Assembly: GCA_021811565.1 (NCBI GenBank)
Contig: JAJZOL010000026.1
Location: 1-33,914 of the forward strand
Source: a bacterium
GTDB taxonomy: Bacteria > Armatimonadota > Chthonomonadetes > Chthonomonadales > CAJBBX01
Reading direction: 5' to 3'
Length of the DNA stretch: 33,914 bases
Every line of letters begins with the position of its first letter. Within the stretch, counting starts at the first letter, position 1. The position numbers and the translations under genes are program-made. This document shows, piece by piece, positions 27,957 to 33,914 of this stretch. A model generated the notes under the pieces. The model made no database searches. It had not been told where the DNA came from and was given only the letters and a program-made list of their open reading frames with translations.

Positions 27957-28949
27957 TCAGAGGATCGTTCCATCCTCCCAATCCCTTAGCGTGGCGCTAA
28001 TCAAATCATCCATCTCCCGATCCCACATGGGAAACGTTTTCTCGGTGTTCAGCATATCGCACAGGCACATGAGATCCAGCAGCGATGCTATCCTCCGCCA
28101 CCCTTCGGGCAGTTGACCGCCGGAAGAGGCGAACCCCTCGATGAAACGCTCTTCGAAGCGATCCGGCAAAAGCCGCTTGTAACGGAGCATATGCCCGACG
28201 TCCAGCAGGCAGGTTCCGGAATGCGCGAACTCCCAATCCAGAACGGCGGTAACGTGCGCCTCGCCGTCCTCTTCCTTTACGAGGATATTCCCCAAGCCGA
28301 AATCAGCGTGCACCAACTCGGTGGATTCCCTGACCGTCTCCAGTAGGGGCGTATTTTCCTCGTACAGTTTCCATATTCGGCGCACCCGCTCCTCGCCGAG
28401 CTTTTCCCCAGCCACGCCATGAAAGAGCGCCTGCGCCAAGTGCGTCAGATAGCCGTCGATGACATCGGTGAAGGGATAGATAAACAGAATATCGGTCGTG
28501 AAAAAGCCCGCCTGTTGAAACTTGTATTTTGAGATGTCCGCCAGAACCCCGCCGATTTCGAAAGCCAGCGGTTCGGTATTCTCGGGGGCGCCTGTAAGGT
28601 AATCCCCAAGCGGAACGCCCTCCGCATAGGAGAGTATCGAGAAGGGCGGGAATCCCTGCGGGGAGCTCTCAAAACTGGCGTAATGCATCGCCGGCATGGG
28701 GATGGAGTTGCGCAGCATGTGATACAGTTGCCACTCCAACGCGCACGCCAAGGGATCTCGTACGTACAGACGCAGAACCAGAGGCTTGACGGCGCCTTTG
28801 AAACGCAGGAGGTAGTTGGTGTTGCATTTTCCCGAGGGGATCAGTTCGCAGGCTGCCAGATCGCCTGATAGGTGTACGGAGCGAAGAATCCGCTCTATTT
28901 GAGGAAAATCCAAAGAGTACGCCTCCGTTCTTCGCTCCAGATGATCCAT
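27957..28949 (-). CDS. aminoglycoside phosphotransferase (APH)-family kinase-like protein
   Basis: ELVHADFGLGNILVKEEDGEAHVTAVLDWEFAHSGTCLLDVGHMLRY contains the HxDxxxxN and DWE motifs of APH/choline kinase-like folds. Confidence 0.85.
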   Translation of the reverse strand: MDHLERRTEAYSLDFPQIERILRSVHLSGDLAACELIPSGKCNTNYLLRFKGAVKPLVLRLYVRDPLACALEWQLYHMLRNSIPMPAMHYASFESSPQGFPPFSILSYAEGVPLGDYLTGAPENTEPLAFEIGGVLADISKYKFQQAGFFTTDILFIYPFTDVIDGYLTHLAQALFHGVAGEKLGEERVRRIWKLYEENTPLLETVRESTELVHADFGLGNILVKEEDGEAHVTAVLDWEFAHSGTCLLDVGHMLRYKRLLPDRFEERFIEGFASSGGQLPEGWRRIASLLDLMCLCDMLNTEKTFPMWDREMDDLISATLRDWEDGTIL

Positions 28950-29160
28950 TCATCGCCTCGGCAAGCAAAATATACATATGATTGATTATACCAAAAATAG
29001 GTGAAATATCGCACTGTCGCGGAAAGGGCGCAGGCGGACGGGCGATAACGGCATCGACATGACCAGACCGCGAAACCGAAGTCTCCAGGCTGCGAGACGC
29101 ATTGAGGAGAAATCGTTTTTTCTCCCATCCCTCCAAAAGCGGTGGCGATTGCTTATCTGG

Positions 29161-29174
29161 TATGATTTATCATA
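29161..29174. promoter_or_regulatory. palindrome overlapping a -10-like hexamer upstream of hsdM
   Basis: TATGAT-TT-ATCATA is a perfect palindrome about 50 nt upstream of the hsdM start; the left arm resembles a -10 box. Confidence 0.4.
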
Positions 29175-29222
29175 TTATTGACGATATCGCAGCTTGGTCG
29201 GAATTATCGGAAGAGGGCGTGA

Positions 29223-30797
29223 ATGGCAAAGGAAAATAACAACGGGGCGAATCTGGGTTTTGAGGCGAATCTCTGGCGCGCGGCGGATGCGTTGCGCTCC
29301 AACATGGATGCGGCGGAGTATAAGCACGTCGTGCTCGGACTGATCTTTCTGAAATATATCTCGGACGCATTCGAGGAGCAATACGCCAAACTTGACGCGG
29401 ATCGAGAACAGGGGGCTGACCCCGAGGATCCGGACGAGTATCGCGCAATCAATATCTTCTGGGTTCCCCGGGAGGCGCGATGGTCGAAGCTGATGGAGAA
29501 TGCGAGGCAGCCCTCCATCGGTAAAATCGTCGACGAAGCCATGCTCTCCATAGAGCGTGACAACCCCTCGCTCAAGGGCGTCCTCCCGAAGGACTACGCT
29601 CATCCGCGCCTCGACAAGCAGCGTCTCGGCCAACTCATCGACCTCGTCGCAAACATCGGTCTCGGCGACAGGGATAATCGCTCAAAGGATATTCTCGGCA
29701 GGGTGTACGAGTATTTCCTCTCGCAGTTCGCCAGTGCGGAGGGCAAAAAGGGCGGTCAGTTTTACACTCCTCGCTGCATCGTCCGCGTTCTGGTTGAAAT
29801 GCTCGCTCCTTACAAGGGGAGGGTATACGACCCCTGCTGCGGCTCCGGCGGGATGTTCGTGCAATCGGAGAAGTTCGTGGAGGCGCACGGCGGACGGATC
29901 GACAACATCAGCATCTACGGTCAGGAATCCAATCACACCACTTGGCGTCTGGCAAAGATGAACCTCGCCATTCGCGGCATCGACGGTAACCTCGGAGCGG
30001 AGCACGCCGACAGCTTCCATCGCGATCTTCACTCTGACCTTAAGGCGGATTACGTCCTTGCAAATCCCCCCTTCAACGATTCGGATTGGCGCGGGGATAC
30101 ATTGCGGGAGGATCAACGTTGGAAATACGGCATACCGCCCGCGTCGAACGCCAACTTCGCCTGGGTCCAGCATTTCATCCATCACCTCGCTCCCACCGGT
30201 TTCGCCGGATTCGTGCTCGCCAACGGTTCGATGTCTTCCAACCAGTCCGGCGAGGGCGAAATACGCAGGAACATCATCGAGGCGGATCTGGTGGACTGCA
30301 TGGTGGCGATGCCCGGGCAGCTTTTCTACTCCACGCAAATACCCGTCTGCCTCTGGTTCATCGCCCGCGATAAGAGGAACCACCGCTGCCGCGACCGGTG
30401 CCGCGAGACACTCTTCATAGACGCGCGGAAAATGGGCTCGATGATTGACCGCGTCCACCGCGAACTTACCGACGAGGATATCCGCAAAATCGCCGACACC
30501 TACCACGCTTGGCGCGGCGATTTGGAGGAGGCGTTTTCCGATTCGAGCCGTAGATACGAGAACATCCCCGGGTTCTGCAAATCGGCGACGCTGGAGGAGA
30601 TTCGAAGCCACAACCATATCCTCACGCCCGGACGTTACGTGGGCGCGGAGGAGGCGGAGGACGATGGGGAGCCGTTCGATGAGAAGATGAAGCGGCTCGT
30701 GGCGCAATTGCGCGGGCAGATGGCCGAAGCCGAGAAACTCGATGCCGAGATTGCGATGAACTTGAAAGATATTGGATTTTGGGAATCGGAGACATGA
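29223..30797 (+). CDS. hsdM: type I restriction-modification system DNA methyltransferase subunit (N-6 adenine)
   Basis: N-terminal HsdM helical domain ([36 protein letters not shown]), motif [15 protein letters not shown], motif [31 protein letters not shown]. Confidence 0.95.
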   Translation: MAKENNNGANLGFEANLWRAADALRSNMDAAEYKHVVLGLIFLKYISDAFEEQYAKLDADREQGADPEDPDEYRAINIFWVPREARWSKLMENARQPSIGKIVDEAMLSIERDNPSLKGVLPKDYAHPRLDKQRLGQLIDLVANIGLGDRDNRSKDILGRVYEYFLSQFASAEGKKGGQFYTPRCIVRVLVEMLAPYKGRVYDPCCGSGGMFVQSEKFVEAHGGRIDNISIYGQESNHTTWRLAKMNLAIRGIDGNLGAEHADSFHRDLHSDLKADYVLANPPFNDSDWRGDTLREDQRWKYGIPPASNANFAWVQHFIHHLAPTGFAGFVLANGSMSSNQSGEGEIRRNIIEADLVDCMVAMPGQLFYSTQIPVCLWFIARDKRNHRCRDRCRETLFIDARKMGSMIDRVHRELTDEDIRKIADTYHAWRGDLEEAFSDSSRRYENIPGFCKSATLEEIRSHNHILTPGRYVGAEEAEDDGEPFDEKMKRLVAQLRGQMAEAEKLDAEIAMNLKDIGFWESET

Positions 30798-31117
30798 CAA
30801 ACGAAAGGCTTCAAGAAATCATTGCAGTCGGCGAGTCGCTAGATGTTGACTTCAAGGGCGAGGAGCGTAAAACTCTATCCTATGACGATCTGGCGGAGGT
30901 GGTTGTCTGTTTGGCGAACCGATCCTCCGTTTCACCGACATGGTTGTTGTGCGTGGCGTTATATGACCGCCTAGTCCGCCAAGGTACAAAATGGGCTCCT
31001 CTTATGCATGGAGGCATTAAAATAAGACCGTGCACAAATCACAAATGCTCGCATGCAAAGAATATTTCGTTTTTGCGGTCCGCTACGGCAAAACATCAGT
31101 ATATGCAGCGGTTATGA
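30794..31117 (+). pseudogene. AlbA_2 (Schlafen-type) ATP-binding accessory gene of the type I RM locus; likely disrupted after about 50 codons
   Basis: [45 protein letters not shown]...WLL matches the N-terminus of AlbA_2-type proteins commonly found next to hsdM. ATGA start/stop overlap with hsdM. After about nt 30948 the translation no longer looks like the family and stops at 31117. Confidence 0.65.
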
Positions 31118-31464
31118 GGAGCAGCGCCCATCTGGGGGGTATTCGACCACTGGCTCACGTAGCTTGCACATGGCTAAGACGTATCGGTATACGTGAACCA
31201 AGCGAGGCATGCGGCATGGCGGTGAGGTTCTTAAATTATGGGATCCGGCGCAAGTTGCATTGGTTAATAAGCGTTAATGGACTGAAAATGTACGTATATT
31301 TTTTTTGCTGCGTATATATTTTAGGTGGATTCAGTAAAGATGGGTGAGGCTTTCATCAGAATTCCAAAGCTTCCGGAGGATGGCAGGCAAAAGAGCTATT
31401 AGTAATGCCTATGCTCTATAATAGGAGACGAGCGGAGAATTGTAGAAGATAAATTACATGCTAT

Positions 31465-31479
31465 TCATGCATTGCATGA
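31465..31479. promoter_or_regulatory. operator-like palindrome upstream of the 274-aa/PIN unit
   Basis: TCATGCA-T-TGCATGA is a perfect 7+1+7 palindrome. A further CATGC half-site lies at 31457-31461. Located 51 nt before the ATG and downstream of a TATAAT at 31417-31422. Confidence 0.5.
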
Positions 31480-31529
31480 TTATTTCAGAATATTAAAGAA
31501 TGTTTTTCTTGCTCATAAGGAGTTTTAAA

Positions 31530-32354
31530 ATGAGCCAAATCAGAGTGCGTGAAGTACTACAAATTCATATTGATCCGCCAAGCGGGAACGCCAAACTTTC
31601 TGAGCTAAAGGTATTGGCTGATCAAGTTCAGCGTACTCTTGATGCCGTGGCGCGTAATCTTGCAAAAGATCCGAAAGCGAAAGTGGATGCGGATATAAGT
31701 GGGGCTACCATTGGAAGTTTGCATTTGGTGCTTCAACCAGCCTTAGCTGATTCTTTTGCTGTCAACCCGGACCAAATATGCCGGACATTGATTGAGGACA
31801 TCAATAATGTGGAGCATCAACGTTATCGACCGGATATGACTCTCGCACTACTGCAACAATATAAGGCGCTTGTCAATATGTTCCGTAATTCCCATATCCA
31901 GGTTCAATTAAGTCATGGCATTGATGACGTCACCATTGATGATGATTTCAGGAGCATGTTTCGGGCATCCACGAAGGAGAGAATAGCGAATAAAGTGGAT
32001 ATTATCGGCAGAATCGAAGCGCTGAATATCCACTCCACTCCTTATGAAATGAAATTATTCCCAACAACGCCAGATACCGATTATATACTGTGTCGTTTCG
32101 AGGATGAAATGCTTGAGAAAATCACTGATTTATTCAAGCACAAATCCATGGTTCGCGTAACAGGTACGGGATATTATGCACCTATTGGCATCAATCCTTC
32201 GAGGCTTGTTCTGACATCCGCCCCCGTCCCGCTAGTTTTTGATTTGGATCAATTGCGTCTCTATGCGAGGAATGTCAATCTTGTACCTGCAGGGATGAGC
32301 GCCTCTGATTTTTTGGCGGCAAATCGGAAGGCGGCGGGTCTTGAAGAAGATTAA
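31530..32354 (+). CDS. uncharacterised 274-aa protein in an operon with a PIN-domain gene; C-terminal half possibly OB-like
   Basis: Good RBS (aaggag) 7-8 nt before ATG 31530; overlaps the downstream PIN ORF by 14 nt. Segment KVDIIGRIEALNIHSTPYEMKLFPTTPDTDYILCRFEDEMLEKITDLFKHKSMVRVTGTGYYAPIGINPSRLVLTSAPVPL has the strand-rich look of a small beta-barrel. Domain assignment is by eye. Confidence 0.75.
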   Translation: MSQIRVREVLQIHIDPPSGNAKLSELKVLADQVQRTLDAVARNLAKDPKAKVDADISGATIGSLHLVLQPALADSFAVNPDQICRTLIEDINNVEHQRYRPDMTLALLQQYKALVNMFRNSHIQVQLSHGIDDVTIDDDFRSMFRASTKERIANKVDIIGRIEALNIHSTPYEMKLFPTTPDTDYILCRFEDEMLEKITDLFKHKSMVRVTGTGYYAPIGINPSRLVLTSAPVPLVFDLDQLRLYARNVNLVPAGMSASDFLAANRKAAGLEED

Positions 32355-32808
32355 AACCATTTACTGGGATGCAAACTGCCATATCGCGCTTTTAAATAAG
32401 GAAGCCACGACGGAACCTCAATATTTAGCCGCATTGGAGGAAACGTATGAGGATATGCTTTTTGGCAAAGTGCATATCCTGACCTGTACTCTCATTCTTG
32501 CTGAAGTGTTCCAAGAAGAACAACACCGAAATATCTGCGAAAAGCTCATAGGTTGTCCTCACTATTCGATGATTGAAACGGTGAGCAGTATATATGCTCT
32601 GGCCGGGGAATTAAGATTAAAATGTGCTAAGGTAAATCAAAAATTGAAAACTCCCGATGCTATTCACATAGCGTCGGGTTCCCTTGCGAAGGCGGATGAA
32701 ATATGGACCACCGATGAACAGCTTATTAACAAAGGAAAAGCCGAACTGCTTGTGGATACTCCGATTGTATACCCTTATATTCAAGAACCGCGGCTTGTTT
32801 TCGAGTAA
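32341..32808 (+). CDS. PIN-domain protein (putative ribonuclease/toxin)
   Basis: Four-acidic PIN layout: TIYWDANCHIAL, LILAEVFQEE, KTPDAIHIASGSLAKADEIWTTDEQL. TTG start overlapping the upstream gene. Confidence 0.85.
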   Translation: MKKIKTIYWDANCHIALLNKEATTEPQYLAALEETYEDMLFGKVHILTCTLILAEVFQEEQHRNICEKLIGCPHYSMIETVSSIYALAGELRLKCAKVNQKLKTPDAIHIASGSLAKADEIWTTDEQLINKGKAELLVDTPIVYPYIQEPRLVFE

Positions 32809-32958
32809 TTTAAATTTTATTTAATTCTATGTAAAAATGCGAAGTGAATAATGCTCATGAATATCATCGAAAGTAATAGTGTTACATATGAATATGGGAT
32901 TTATATCAGCAAAATATTATATCAGATAGTATGATCGTGATTTTCTCTGAAGCATATA

Positions 32959-32974
32959 GATATTTATAAATATC
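32959..32974. repeat. perfect 16-bp palindrome between the PIN gene and the DUF1016 gene
   Basis: GATATTTATAAATATC equals its own reverse complement. Confidence 0.6.
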
Positions 32975-33066
32975 GTGAAAAGTAAGGGAAATAGCATCAA
33001 TGAGTTGGGTAAGTAAAACAAGCTGGTTTCCGTTAATCTCCCATGAGAACCCGGAGGATTTGGGAT

Positions 33067-33914
33067 ATGGAGAGTGAAAATTCGAAGACGGATAATTCGC
33101 GCAAAGCTTTTGGTCGAAAGCGTGAGGGAGTTTCCTTTCCTGCTCCGCCATTTCGTGCGGGTATGCCTGAAGGCTATGCCGCCACGCTGAACGAGATCAA
33201 GCGGCGGATTCGGACGGAGCGGCTTCGTGTAGTCCTTTCCGCCAATGCGGCCATGATACTGATGTATTGGGAAATCGGCAGGATGATCCTGGATCGGCAG
33301 GAAGATCAAGGATGGGGCGCCAAGGTTATTGATCGTTTATCCTTGGATCTGCGCGAAGCGTTCCCTGAGATGCATGGGTTGTCCTCCCGCAATCTCAAGT
33401 ACATGCGCACTTTCGCTGAAGCCTGGCCGGATCATGAAATTGTGCAACGTGTCATTGCACAAATGCCGTGGCGTCAGAACATCGCTCTTCTCGAAAAGCT
33501 CGATGATGCACCAACTCGACTGTGGTATGCGCGACAGACAATTGAAAATGGATGGTCGCAGCCCGTCCTCTGCATGCAAATCGAGAGTCGCGCACACCTC
33601 CGGCAAGGCAAAACCGTCAACAACTTTGCTTTGACCCTGCCACCAGCCGATTCAGATATCGCGGGACAGATTTTCAAGGATCCGTACCTTTTCGATTTTC
33701 TCGGAACCGCCGATCCAAGGCGAGAGGCGGAAATCGAAAAGGCTCTGGTGGATCACATCCAGAGGTTTCTGCTCGAGCTGGGGGCGGGGTTCGCTTTCGT
33801 CGGGCGGCAGGTGCATCTGCAGTTCTCCAGCTCCGACTACTATCTTGACCTGCTCTTTTACCATCTCAAATTGCGTTGCTTTGTGGTCGTGGAACTCAAA
33901 GCCGTGCCCTTCCA
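33067..33914 (+). CDS. DUF1016/YhcG-type PDDEXK nuclease domain protein, truncated by the window end
   Basis: Open frame from ATG 33067 to the window edge (not in the ORF list because it has no stop): ...MYWEIGRMILDRQEDQGWGAKVIDRLSLDLREAFPEMHGLSSRNLKYMRTFAEAWPDHEIVQRVIAQMPWRQNIALLEKL...DYYLDLLFYHLKLRCFVVVELKAVPF. Confidence 0.92.
   Translation, partial: MESENSKTDNSRKAFGRKREGVSFPAPPFRAGMPEGYAATLNEIKRRIRTERLRVVLSANAAMILMYWEIGRMILDRQEDQGWGAKVIDRLSLDLREAFPEMHGLSSRNLKYMRTFAEAWPDHEIVQRVIAQMPWRQNIALLEKLDDAPTRLWYARQTIENGWSQPVLCMQIESRAHLRQGKTVNNFALTLPPADSDIAGQIFKDPYLFDFLGTADPRREAEIEKALVDHIQRFLLELGAGFAFVGRQVHLQFSSSDYYLDLLFYHLKLRCFVVVELKAVPF

Noticed and set aside
29682-30800. 372-aa minus-strand ORF opposite hsdM
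   Set aside because: Antisense to a strongly recognised HsdM; no recognisable domain in the translation.
31195-31230. Hairpin GAACC...GGTTC considered as group II intron domain V
   Set aside because: Length and internal sequence do not match the 34-nt domain V with its catalytic AGC triad and bulge, and no reverse transcriptase ORF is present; a complete group II intron is not supported.
31030-31347. 105-aa plus-strand ORF in the insertion segment
   Set aside because: No recognisable motif, poor start context and unusual composition; more likely non-coding.
1-33914. tRNA, rRNA, CRISPR arrays, complete insertion sequences
   Set aside because: None seen on reading both strands; no cloverleaf, array or transposase ORF was recognised. 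A tRNAscan-SE/ISEScan run would be needed to exclude degraded copies.

Overview
The window looks like part of a chromosome from a diderm bacterium; an Armatimonadota-like lineage is only a guess. A minus-strand block (about 3.36-21.77 kb) carries a nearly complete outer-membrane biogenesis set. In transcription order it is lipA, tamB-like, an ECF-type sigma factor, bamA/Omp85, ompH/skp, a second Skp-like lipoprotein, lpxD, lpxC, fabZ, lpxA, lpxB, an msbA-like ABC transporter and a DUF374-type acyltransferase. It is flanked by a beta-propeller/phosphoesterase gene on the left. On the right are a plus-strand ADP-forming acyl-CoA synthetase/GNAT fusion, a TPR/zinc-ribbon protein, a phosphodiester-glycosidase family protein and an APH-like phosphotransferase. 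The right end (29.2-33.9 kb) is a defence-island-like region. It has an intact hsdM, an overlapping AlbA_2-type gene that loses its expected sequence after about 50 codons, about 0.58 kb of AT-richer sequence with no convincing gene, a two-gene unit (uncharacterised 274-aa protein plus PIN-domain protein) and the start of a DUF1016/YhcG-type PDDEXK nuclease gene. The best candidates for something undescribed are the 274-aa/PIN pair with an operator-like palindrome, the structured insertion that interrupts the AlbA_2 gene, and a dispersed GTGGCTANTATC intergenic motif that occurs next to the envelope operon at both places where it has long intergenic gaps. All family calls were made by reading translations; no database search was run.
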